Shown here piece by piece: positions 24,085 to 31,196 of a stretch of 35,680 nt of DNA. The stretch spans positions 1 through 35,680 of the forward strand of contig CAYRPN010000056.1 in assembly GCA_964426135.1 (NCBI GenBank). The letters are read 5' to 3'. The notes under the pieces are model-generated. The model was not told the origin of the DNA. It did not search any database and saw nothing but the letters and a program-made list of their open reading frames with translations. The stretch comes from CAYRPN01 sp964426135 (GTDB taxonomy: Bacteria > Planctomycetota > Phycisphaerae > Phycisphaerales > Phycisphaeraceae). How positions within the stretch are numbered: position 1 is the first letter of the stretch; each line of letters opens with the position of its first letter. The position numbers and the translations under genes are program-made.

Positions 24085-27000
24085 ATGACGAAACGAAACT
24101 ACGAAATCAACCGTTGCGCATCGGCTTGGTTACCCCCACTTGTGATCGCCTTGAGCCTGCTGCTGGTCATGCACCACAACGCACAGGCGGCCGACGCTGA
24201 CGCCGCCGCCGCCCGCTTCCGGGGCGCCGGCAAAGCCGACCCGATCCGGATCGCGAACATCAAGGCCACAGGTTCGTCCGGACAGAGCGTCATCACGATT
24301 GATCTTGCGTGGGATCATTCCTGGCGCGCGGCCTGGGAGGTGCCCGAGCAGGCGCACGGAGGCACGGGGACGTTGAAGTTGGAAAGTTGGGATGCCGCGT
24401 GGGTCTTCGTCAAGTTCCGCAAGGCCGGCGCCAACTTCTGGTCGCATGCGACGCTCTCGGCGAAAGCGGGCGATCATCAGGCCCCGGCGGCGGCGAAGCT
24501 CGACGTGGGGTTGACCGATGACGGCACGAAGGGCGCCGGTGTTTTCGCTTATCGCGCGACGGCCGGCAGCGGCCCCAACGACTGGAAGGGAGTCAAACTG
24601 CGATGGCTGAGCGAGGCGGACGGCGTGACGGATCCTGGGGCCGCGGAGCTGAAGGTTTTCGCCATCCAGATGGTTTATGTGCCGCAGTGCGCGTACTGGC
24701 TCGGCGACGGCTCGACCTCAACGATTGCCGCGCAGTTCTCTGCCGGTGACACCGCGGCGCCCTTCCGCGTCGAGAGCGAGGACGCGATCACCCTCGGCGA
24801 CGAGAGCCCCAGGAGCATCGGCAACCGTGAAATGATCGGGGTGGAACTGCGCGGCGACGACTTCACGAGCAGCGCGATGAAGACGCTGCCGGCCCGTTTT
24901 CCAAAGGGATACGCCGCGTTTTACTGCATGAGGTACGAACTCACCGAGGGGCAGTTCGTCGACTACCTCAATGCACTCCCATCTGCCGACGAGCTTCCGG
25001 CAAAGTTCGGCCATACTGGCCAACCGGGGTGGATCCTTCCGTTCTTCGACCAGAAAAAAGACCTCGCTTACAACGGAATCCAGGTCGTGACGCCCGCCAA
25101 GCCAGGCGCGCCCGCGACCTACATGACTGCGACTCCACTGAGGCCATGTGATGGGTTGGTGAGATATGAGCATACGCGCTACGCCACCTGGGCTGGCCTG
25201 AGGCCGATGACGGAGCTTGAATTCGAGAAGTCGGCGCGTGGACCGTTGCGTCCGGTGGCGGATGAATTCGCCTGGGGGACGCCGGCGATTGGGGGCTCAG
25301 ACACCGGCAAGAAAACTGCCGGCCGACCTGACGGCTACGTGGTCACCGATGCCGGCGGGGCTGGCGAACGTGTCACGTGGCAGGGAGTCAACGGCCCCGA
25401 TGCCTCTCGCGGCAACGCCGTCTGGGGCGGCGCGGTCCGCAAGGATGCCAAGGGAGGAGATCTTTCCGACGCTGTGAAACAGTTCTTGCGCGGCGGGATC
25501 TTCGCCACGCCGCAGAGCGATCGGGTCGCCGCGGGCGCGTCCTATTGGGGCATCATGGATCTGAGCGGCAACCTCCGCGAGCGTGTCGTGACAGTTGGCG
25601 ACATCGTCGGCCGTCGGTTCGCAGGTACGCACGGTCCTTGGCCCGACCCTTTCGCAACGGTCGGCAAAGGCACCAATCTGAGGACGCCCGAGGATTGGGG
25701 CTGGGGATTCGGCATGCGCGGCGGAGGCCTGAACGCCGGCGAGTCGGTGGAACTGAGGATCTCCGATCGCCAATCCGCGAACTACGTATCTCCTCATCTG
25801 CCGGCTCGGGATCGGTATTCCTGCCGGTGGCTCGGCGTCCGCTGCGTCCGCACCGCGATAATCGTCCCATTCGAATCGAAGCCGCAGGAAAGAGTTGCCG
25901 TGGCGACTAACTCGGAAAAGGTCCTGCGGTCCGCAGGCAGCGGTTGGGACAACCAGTGCGCCGTCGAGATCGCAAATGTCACAGTGAATCCTCGGGACGC
26001 GAAAACCGCGGCGATCTCGTTCGATGTTGCCTGGAGTGATTCATGGCGCACCGAGCACAATCACGACGCCGCCTGGGTCTTCTTCAAGGCACGGGCCGGC
26101 GACCCTGCCGCTTGGCAGCATGTGAAACTTGTTGCCGACCGGGTCGTGAACCCGACCGGTTCCGGCCAGGCCGAGGGCGGCACGAAGGTTGATCTCATCG
26201 TGCCGGATGGGGAGGACGGATTCACCGGCGCATTCATCCGCCGCGCCGCGCCGGGAAGCGGTCCGCTCAAGGCCAGCCGGATCACCGTGCTCTGCGATGC
26301 CGACACCGTCAAGGGCATTGCGGCGGACAGTAAAGACCTTATCCGTGCGATCGGCATCCAGATGGTTTACGTGCCCGAGGGGGCTTTCTCCCTCGGCGCC
26401 GGCGGCACGGAGGTGGGCGGCTTCCACCAGTACACCGATGGCAAGGACAGGAGCAAGCCCTACCGCGTCGCCGGCCCCGGCGCGATCCCCACTGGCAAAA
26501 AGCAGGGGCAGCTTTGGGCCGGCAGCCACGGCGGTCCGCTTGTGGATGGGGGTGAGATTCCTGCCTCGTATCCCAACGGCTTTTCCCACTTCTATTGCAT
26601 GAAGTTTCAAATCAGCCCTGCTCAGTACGCCGACTTCCTCAACGCGCTCGACCCGAAGCAAGCCGACGAGCGGTATGCCGGTCACGAACGGTGCGTCTTC
26701 AATACTGTTGTGTACTCCGGGAAGAACGGTCGTGTGTTGAAGGATCCCAAGGGCGGCTACAGCAGTGCTCCAGGAAGAGAACGCGGCGGGCCAGGCTGCT
26801 TCGGCCTCTCCTGGGCCGACGGAGCCGCATTCGCCGCCTGGGCCGGTCTGCGTCCGATGACGGAACTGGAACTCGAAAAGGCCGTCCGCGGCCCCCGCGA
26901 TCCAGTCCCGGAAGAAGTTGGCCCTTCCTACTGGGGCGTCGGCGGATTCGGCGGGGTGGATTGGGATGCGTTCAAGGGTGACCCGCAGTGCGAGCGGCCG

Positions 27001-27315
27001 GTCACAGCGTGTGCGCCGGGCTTGCGCTTCAAAGGTACCCATGGTGCCGGCACGACCGCACTGCCCGCCGATTGGCCACAGTCTGATGCCGTTGGCTCCG
27101 CAGTGAGATGCACCCACTACTCGTCACTGAACCTCGAACGGCTGCGCGCCGCGGTAGAGCCGCCGGGATTCTTTCAACTCAACAACATCACGGATGTGGA
27201 GTTGCCTCGCGCCCGCCTGTCCGACCGACTCTTCGCCGGAATCTCCGATCCCCAGCGGCTCTGGTCGCACAAGTGGCGCGGCGTGCGAACCGCGCCCAAG
27301 GGAGTCGGCCCCTAG
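24085..27315 (+). CDS. Secreted protein with two tandem beta-domain/SUMF1 (FGE-sulfatase) modules
   Basis: A 1076-residue exported protein with a signal sequence (about 1-35; SAWLPPLVIALSLLLVMHHN). It is built as an internal duplication. Module 1 has a beta domain (IRIANIKATGSSGQSVI, WDAAWVFVKFRK) and a SUMF1 domain from about 190 (IQMVYVPQCAYWLGDG, FYCMRYELTEGQFVDYLNAL, YATWAGLRPMTELEFEKSAR, SCRWLGVRCVRT). Module 2 repeats this from about 625 (VEIANVTVNPRDAKTAAISF, DAAWVFFKARAG, IQMVYVPEGAFSLGAG, FYCMKFQISPAQYADFLNAL). SUMF1 domains include formylglycine-generating enzymes, but the paired copper-binding cysteines of true FGE are not seen, so a structural or binding role is likelier. The ATG at 24085 is preferred because the signal follows; an upstream ATG (24031) overlaps the nitrilase gene. 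The stop lies inside the left end of a repeat element. Confidence 0.88.
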   Translation: MTKRNYEINRCASAWLPPLVIALSLLLVMHHNAQAADADAAAARFRGAGKADPIRIANIKATGSSGQSVITIDLAWDHSWRAAWEVPEQAHGGTGTLKLESWDAAWVFVKFRKAGANFWSHATLSAKAGDHQAPAAAKLDVGLTDDGTKGAGVFAYRATAGSGPNDWKGVKLRWLSEADGVTDPGAAELKVFAIQMVYVPQCAYWLGDGSTSTIAAQFSAGDTAAPFRVESEDAITLGDESPRSIGNREMIGVELRGDDFTSSAMKTLPARFPKGYAAFYCMRYELTEGQFVDYLNALPSADELPAKFGHTGQPGWILPFFDQKKDLAYNGIQVVTPAKPGAPATYMTATPLRPCDGLVRYEHTRYATWAGLRPMTELEFEKSARGPLRPVADEFAWGTPAIGGSDTGKKTAGRPDGYVVTDAGGAGERVTWQGVNGPDASRGNAVWGGAVRKDAKGGDLSDAVKQFLRGGIFATPQSDRVAAGASYWGIMDLSGNLRERVVTVGDIVGRRFAGTHGPWPDPFATVGKGTNLRTPEDWGWGFGMRGGGLNAGESVELRISDRQSANYVSPHLPARDRYSCRWLGVRCVRTAIIVPFESKPQERVAVATNSEKVLRSAGSGWDNQCAVEIANVTVNPRDAKTAAISFDVAWSDSWRTEHNHDAAWVFFKARAGDPAAWQHVKLVADRVVNPTGSGQAEGGTKVDLIVPDGEDGFTGAFIRRAAPGSGPLKASRITVLCDADTVKGIAADSKDLIRAIGIQMVYVPEGAFSLGAGGTEVGGFHQYTDGKDRSKPYRVAGPGAIPTGKKQGQLWAGSHGGPLVDGGEIPASYPNGFSHFYCMKFQISPAQYADFLNALDPKQADERYAGHERCVFNTVVYSGKNGRVLKDPKGGYSSAPGRERGGPGCFGLSWADGAAFAAWAGLRPMTELELEKAVRGPRDPVPEEVGPSYWGVGGFGGVDWDAFKGDPQCERPVTACAPGLRFKGTHGAGTTALPADWPQSDAVGSAVRCTHYSSLNLERLRAAVEPPGFFQLNNITDVELPRARLSDRLFAGISDPQRLWSHKWRGVRTAPKGVGP

Positions 27316-27445
27316 GGAATGGGGCCGAATTGACTTCGCGAATTGGCGGTCCCCCATTTAGCCGGCGGGCTTGCCCGCCGAGGGCGTCTCGGCGGGCAAG
27401 CCCGCCGGCTAAATCGGGAACCTATTTCGATCCCATTCCTAAGCG
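27312..27445. repeat. Dispersed intergenic element 1 with CGAAATA-type ends and 25-nt palindromic core
   Basis: The left end (TAGGGAATGGGGCCGAATTG, then ACTTCGCGAATTGGCGGT) and the right end (TATTTCGATCCCATTCCTAA) are imperfect inverted repeats. The core is a perfect 25-nt inverted pair (27356-27380 and 27390-27414, 9-nt loop), the same sequence seen at 76-100. It begins at the stop codon of the SUMF1 gene. Element 2 (28184-28392) has related ends but a different core. Confidence 0.7.
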
Positions 27446-27451
27446 CCAGCA

Positions 27452-27479
27452 CATCGCGGGATTCGATGGGATCGGCTAA
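27452..27479 (+). promoter_or_regulatory. Promoter-like motif copy C, facing the small secreted beta-sandwich gene
   Basis: CATCGCGGGATTCGAT followed by GGGATCGGCTAA; the spacer is one base shorter than in copies A, B and D. It ends 91 bases before the ATG at 27571 and lies just outside repeat element 1. This suggests the gene has its own promoter responsive to the same sigma factor or regulator as the kinase and PEP-CTERM genes. Confidence 0.6.
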
Positions 27480-27570
27480 TGAAGAATGAACAACCGCGAA
27501 CCGATGGGCGGCGGTGCTTGTCGGCGCAGGTCCAACCGGGAACTCCCTGCTCTTATCAGGAGTCGCATCC

Positions 27571-28173
27571 ATGACACGAGTTGCAACGATCCTCACCATC
27601 GCCCTGGCGATTTCCTCGCAGGCGGCGCGCGCCGAAGACATGAAGCCGGACGGGAAAGGCTTCATCCGGAACTGGCTGCTGCTGGCGCCTATCGCCGTTG
27701 CCAATGACGAAGGCGGCGGCGAACTCGACAAACAGCAGATTTCCGATGAAGCCAAACTCGCCCCGAAGGAAGGCGACAAGGTCAAAGTCGGCGCCAAAGA
27801 ACTCGTCTGGAAGAAGATCCAAGCCAAAGAGTTCTACTTCGACATCAACGAACTGCTCGGTGGCCAGCATGACAACGTCGTCTGCTATGCGGTGTGCTAC
27901 GTGACCGCCGAGGAGGAAATGACAGGCTTGGAAATGGGCGTCAGCAGCAACGATCAGGCGAAGGTCTACTTGAACGGGAAGGAAGTCTTTCGATTTGACG
28001 GGACGCGCCAGCTTGAGGAAGGTCAGGACGTTGTCAACCAAATGACTCTGAAAAAGGGCGTGAACACGATCGTCTTCAAAATCCAGAACTGCGAGAACAA
28101 CTGGCAGGGCGCGCTGCGCTTCGTGAAGGGCGAAACCCCCGTGAAGAACTTGAAGATAAGCCTGGCCAGGTAA
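27571..28173 (+). CDS. Small secreted beta-sandwich protein, family unassigned
   Basis: A 200-residue exported protein with a signal peptide (MTRVATILTIALAISSQAARA). The body is one beta-sandwich resembling galactose-binding or glycoside-hydrolase sugar-binding domains: FIRNWLLLAPIAV near the start, YFDINELLGG, AKVYLNGKEVFRFD, and MTLKKGVNTIVFKIQNCENN at the end. The AKVYLNGKEVF strand pair is like IVYINGQQVYRS in the kinase C-terminal domain. The ATG at 27571 has AGGAG eight bases upstream; the frame is open from 27514 but without a signal. Motif copy C precedes it. Function is unknown; carbohydrate or protein binding outside the membrane is inference. Confidence 0.8.
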   Translation: MTRVATILTIALAISSQAARAEDMKPDGKGFIRNWLLLAPIAVANDEGGGELDKQQISDEAKLAPKEGDKVKVGAKELVWKKIQAKEFYFDINELLGGQHDNVVCYAVCYVTAEEEMTGLEMGVSSNDQAKVYLNGKEVFRFDGTRQLEEGQDVVNQMTLKKGVNTIVFKIQNCENNWQGALRFVKGETPVKNLKISLAR

Positions 28174-28183
28174 TTGGATTTCG

Positions 28184-28392
28184 CGCTTAAGGATCGTGAC
28201 CGAAATAACTTCCCGACTTGGCCGTTTCCGATTCCCCTCCCTCTTAGGGAGGGGTTAGGGGAGGGTCGGGCGCACTGCGTGATTGTGCGTGAAATCAGGC
28301 TGCTTGCCCGACCCTCCCCCTACCCCTCCCTAAGAGGGAGGGGAGTTCGAACCCTGGAAATCGTGAAGTTGTTTCGGTCCCATTCTTAAGCG
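28184..28392. repeat. Dispersed intergenic element 2 with CGAAATA-type ends and CCCTCCC palindromic core
   Basis: The outer ends are inverted (CGCTTAAGGATCGTGACCG at the left; CGGTCCCATTCTTAAGCG at the right) and the left arm continues AAATAACTTCCCGACTTGGC, close to element 1. Inside are 38-nt inverted arms differing at one base (28234-28271, starting CCCCTCCCTCTTAGGG; 28306-28343). It starts 10 bases after the stop of the beta-sandwich gene. Such structures may act as terminators or mRNA ends, but no T-run is present. Confidence 0.7.
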
Positions 28393-28410
28393 TGCCGCCG
28401 CGCGGCATTA

Positions 28411-28563
28411 TCTGAAAACAACTCTGCCGAGGAACACCACAGCACAGGCAAGCAGTGGCCGATGATCCTGGTCGGCAACCTGGGCGGGCGATTGAAGGCT
28501 GGACGCTTCCTCCAGTACCCCGGCTACAACAAAGCGAGGCGGAGGCTGAACCAGGGCAGGTGA
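28411..28563 (+). pseudogene. Remnant of a DUF1552 gene (C-terminal fragment)
   Basis: The frame reads SENNSAEEHHSTGKQWPMIL, then VGNLGGRLKAGRFLQYPGYN, followed by unrelated KARRRLNQGR and a stop. It aligns with the C-terminal part of the intact DUF1552 protein in this window (SGEEHHGFCSEWPLVVLGNL, then GGRLKTAGRFLQFPSYQ). About 45 residues are retained, with no start codon, and the usual AGHRTIAN continuation is lost. It lies directly after repeat element 2, which suggests loss of the rest of the gene by rearrangement. The similarity to, but clear divergence from, the local copy indicates an independent or older duplicate. Confidence 0.85.
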
Positions 28564-28621
28564 GCGATTCGCGCGACAATGTTCGGCAGTCATGTGTTCG
28601 TCACCAGCAACGGAGCAGATG

Positions 28622-29539
28622 ATGAAGCTGATGGTGCAAATGAGTGTGTTGGCCGCGATGGTCCTGTGCGCGGCGATCACCTTGGCTGCGGACACAACGC
28701 CCGCCAAACCGGCCGGGGTCCGGGTCGGCCAGATGCTGATTTTCTTTGAATGCGAAAGCACCGTCGCCAACAGCCTTGTCAAAGCCGCGGGCATCGAGGG
28801 ACATCAGTGGCTGGCCGGACCGTACATCGGTACGTGGCACGACATCAAAGGGGAAAAGGCGCTGCAGAAAAAGCGGATGGAACCGCTCGAGCGCGGCGAC
28901 TTCGACATGCTGCTGCTCGCCACGCCACACTGCTACCCACACGAAGAAACCTGGGCGGGCCACCTCGGGCTCGATTCGACTCCCGCGCTTCTCTGCGACA
29001 TGGGTGCCAAGAACAATCCGAAGTTCCGTCTCGTCTGGCAATCCTATTACTGGCCCCGAACCGACGAAAGCCGTCGCGACAAGAAGGTGCTCGATTGGAA
29101 ACCCCGTAAGGACCCACCGGACGGCCTCCGCGCCTTGGAGAAACTCACCGACCAGATCAACGAGAAGCACGGCCGGAAGGTGATGGTGATTTCCCCTGTC
29201 GAAGAGGCGACATGCAAACTGATCGAAATGGTGGCCGCGGGCAAGTTCCCTGGAGTCACCGACCCGGTGGAGTTGTGGGTCAACGGGAACATGTGGGTCC
29301 CTGGTTCGCACATGCGCACCCTCTTCGCCTACACCAACGTCGCCACGATTTACGGCGTCTCACCCGTCGGGCTGAATCCCGACTTCTCGCCCCTCAAATG
29401 GGGCGGCGGCAAGTCCGCTCCGACGGACCCCAAGTCATTCGCCGATTTGGCGCCGATTACCGACGAGCAGCGGAAGATCCTCCAGCAGATCGCCTGGGAG
29501 ACGGTGTCGAAGTATCCGCATGCGGGTGTGAGCAAGTAG
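28622..29539 (+). CDS. Secreted SGNH-hydrolase-like protein, paralogue of the kinase ectodomain
   Basis: A 305-residue exported protein with a signal peptide (MKLMVQMSVLAAMVLCAAIT). The body matches the kinase ectodomain segment block by block: GAKNNPKFRLVWQSYYWPR against GVKNNPKFRIVWQTYFWPR, INEKHGRKVMVISPVEEATC against INAKHGRQVVLISPVDLATR, and YTNVATIYGVSPVGLNPDF against YCNLATMYGVSPVGLKPDF. The last block with its preceding His (GSHMRTLFAYT) is like the C-terminal catalytic region of SGNH hydrolases such as DUF4886, but no GDS or GNS nucleophile motif is present at the N-terminus (MLIFFECEST), so activity is doubtful. The ATG at 28622 follows GGAG by seven bases; ATG codons at 28592 and 28619 are alternatives. 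It lies between a DUF1552 remnant and the repeat-only gene. Confidence 0.82.
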   Translation: MKLMVQMSVLAAMVLCAAITLAADTTPAKPAGVRVGQMLIFFECESTVANSLVKAAGIEGHQWLAGPYIGTWHDIKGEKALQKKRMEPLERGDFDMLLLATPHCYPHEETWAGHLGLDSTPALLCDMGAKNNPKFRLVWQSYYWPRTDESRRDKKVLDWKPRKDPPDGLRALEKLTDQINEKHGRKVMVISPVEEATCKLIEMVAAGKFPGVTDPVELWVNGNMWVPGSHMRTLFAYTNVATIYGVSPVGLNPDFSPLKWGGGKSAPTDPKSFADLAPITDEQRKILQQIAWETVSKYPHAGVSK

Positions 29540-29700
29540 CCACCTTCAAAGATGATGCTGGCCGAAGTTCGGTCGCCATCCTCGTCAAGGAGGGCGACAA
29601 ACAGCCGAGTCGTGCCCTCCTTCACGACAAGCAGGGCAAGCGGACGGACATGCGAAAGTTCCCCCACTGGGAAGTGACCGGGACCGTTGAAGTATGGAGA
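29539..29700 (+). pseudogene. Possible gene remnant between two secreted-protein genes
   Basis: A frame shifted from both neighbours reads DDAGRSSVAILVKEGDKQPS, then RALLHDKQGKRTDM and RKFPHWEVTGTVEVW, which has the look of a real protein tail with high third-position GC. It has no start of its own and runs into the next gene without the stop expected. I do not recognise the family. It may be the end of a deleted gene, parallel to the DUF1552 remnant upstream. It could also be a chance open frame. Confidence 0.35.
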
Positions 29701-29705
29701 GCTGC

Positions 29706-31130
29706 ATGCCTCGATTCAGTACCCCGTTAGCAATATTGACGCTTTTCAGTTTCATTGTGCAGGGGCAAGTTTATGCTCAGAATATTGATCTGACGCGCGC
29801 CAAGACATTGACCATCGAACAGGCGAAGGAGCTGCTCAAGAAGCCCAATTCACTGCGCGTTGATGTCACCGAACTGTCGCCCGAAGCTGCGGCGGTGTTG
29901 GCAACATACAAAGGCGACCTGCGCTTTGAGGGCCTCGCAACGCTCTCTCCGGAGACGGCCGCCGCATTGGCCACGCGCACCAGCACGATCGAACTGCCCA
30001 GGGTCTCGACGCTGACGCCCGCGATCGCCAAAGCGCTGGCGACGACGAAGAGCTCACTGCATCTTTCGGGCGTCAAGGAATTGTCCGCGGATGGAGCCAA
30101 GGAACTGGCAACTCACACGGGCACGCTCACGTTGGGAGTGACGGAACTATTGGAGGAAACAGCAGCAGCACTGGCACAGCGAGCCGGTGACATGAAGCTC
30201 GACAGCCTGACAAGCCTGACGTCCCTCGCGCTGGCGGAGCGGTTGGGGCGGCAGAACGTCGTGTCGCTGAGCAGCGTGCGGCGGATCACGCCAGAGATTG
30301 CCCGGGCGCTCAATCCGCCGGCAGACCTGACGGCGCGCGACAAGGATGGCAAGCAACCCTATCGCTGGATTGACATCGGGCTGACGGAACTCTCTCCCGA
30401 GGCCGGCGCGGCGATCGTCGCGAGCCGCCACGGTTTCGCCATGCACAGCCTCGAATCGGTCTCCCCCGAGGCGGCCGCCGCCATGTCGGGTCCCAACCAC
30501 ATCAACATGCGGATGTGGGGTTTGAAGACGCTTTCTCCGGCCACCGCGGCCGCGCTTGCCAAGGGGAGCGGGATTCTTGACATCCGGTTCTTCGGGCCCG
30601 AAATCAGCAACGAGGCCGCCGACGCTCTGGCGAAGCAGATGCAGTCGTCCCCGACACGGCAAGTTGACCTCAACGGTCTGAAGAAACTCTCCTCACCGGC
30701 GCTCGCTGTCGTAGCCCTGCAGAGAAGCGATATTCGCAGTGGGCCGCACGGCACACTCGCAAGCGTCACCGAGATCACCGATGAAGTCGCACAGGCGCTC
30801 GCCGAGTACAAGGGCGACCTCAGCGGCCTTCCCGGGTTGACCTCGCTCAAGTCAGCGTCGCTCGCCGCCAAATACGCAGCCCAGCCGGGCGATCTGAAGT
30901 TCGCGAAACTAACTGCGATTTCCGATGACGTGGCCAAAGCGTTCGCGGCCCACAAGGGCAAGCTCGATCTGTCCGGCTTGCGATCGCTCTCGGACGAAGC
31001 TGCGAAGTCGCTTGCTCGTCACGATGGCGAACTCCTCCTCACGGGCCTGACGATGCTTTCCGATCCCAGTGTGGCTTTGTTGCGAGCCAATGAAAAGATC
31101 AAGCTCTCAGCAAAGTTCCAGCGGCCATAG
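29706..31130 (+). CDS. Secreted leucine-rich-like repeat protein, paralogue of the cytochrome-fused repeat domain
   Basis: A 474-residue exported protein with a signal peptide (MPRFSTPLAILTLFSFIVQG). After it, LTIEQAKELLKK matches the LTAEDAKRLVQE that precedes the repeats in the protein at 16743. About 17 repeats of about 23 residues follow, consensus L.L.GLT.LS.EAA.ALA...G (for example KLDLSGLRSLSDEAAKSLAR and DLRFEGLATLSPETAAALAT). The protein ends soon after the last repeat, so the haem and DUF1592 parts are absent. The ATG at 29706 has GGAG six bases upstream; ATG 29694 is less likely. Repeats of this kind usually form a solenoid for protein or ligand binding. No enzyme motif is present. 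Confidence 0.85.
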   Translation: MPRFSTPLAILTLFSFIVQGQVYAQNIDLTRAKTLTIEQAKELLKKPNSLRVDVTELSPEAAAVLATYKGDLRFEGLATLSPETAAALATRTSTIELPRVSTLTPAIAKALATTKSSLHLSGVKELSADGAKELATHTGTLTLGVTELLEETAAALAQRAGDMKLDSLTSLTSLALAERLGRQNVVSLSSVRRITPEIARALNPPADLTARDKDGKQPYRWIDIGLTELSPEAGAAIVASRHGFAMHSLESVSPEAAAAMSGPNHINMRMWGLKTLSPATAAALAKGSGILDIRFFGPEISNEAADALAKQMQSSPTRQVDLNGLKKLSSPALAVVALQRSDIRSGPHGTLASVTEITDEVAQALAEYKGDLSGLPGLTSLKSASLAAKYAAQPGDLKFAKLTAISDDVAKAFAAHKGKLDLSGLRSLSDEAAKSLARHDGELLLTGLTMLSDPSVALLRANEKIKLSAKFQRP

Positions 31131-31196
31131 ATCAGTATGCAGGTATTGCCACATGTTCGCTGGATATGTTCTGCATAAGAAAGTGAAGCAAGCGTG

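Noticed and set aside
28622..29539. Calling the SGNH-like protein an active esterase
   Set aside because: The N-terminal nucleophile motif of SGNH enzymes is not visible, so only the fold-level call is kept.
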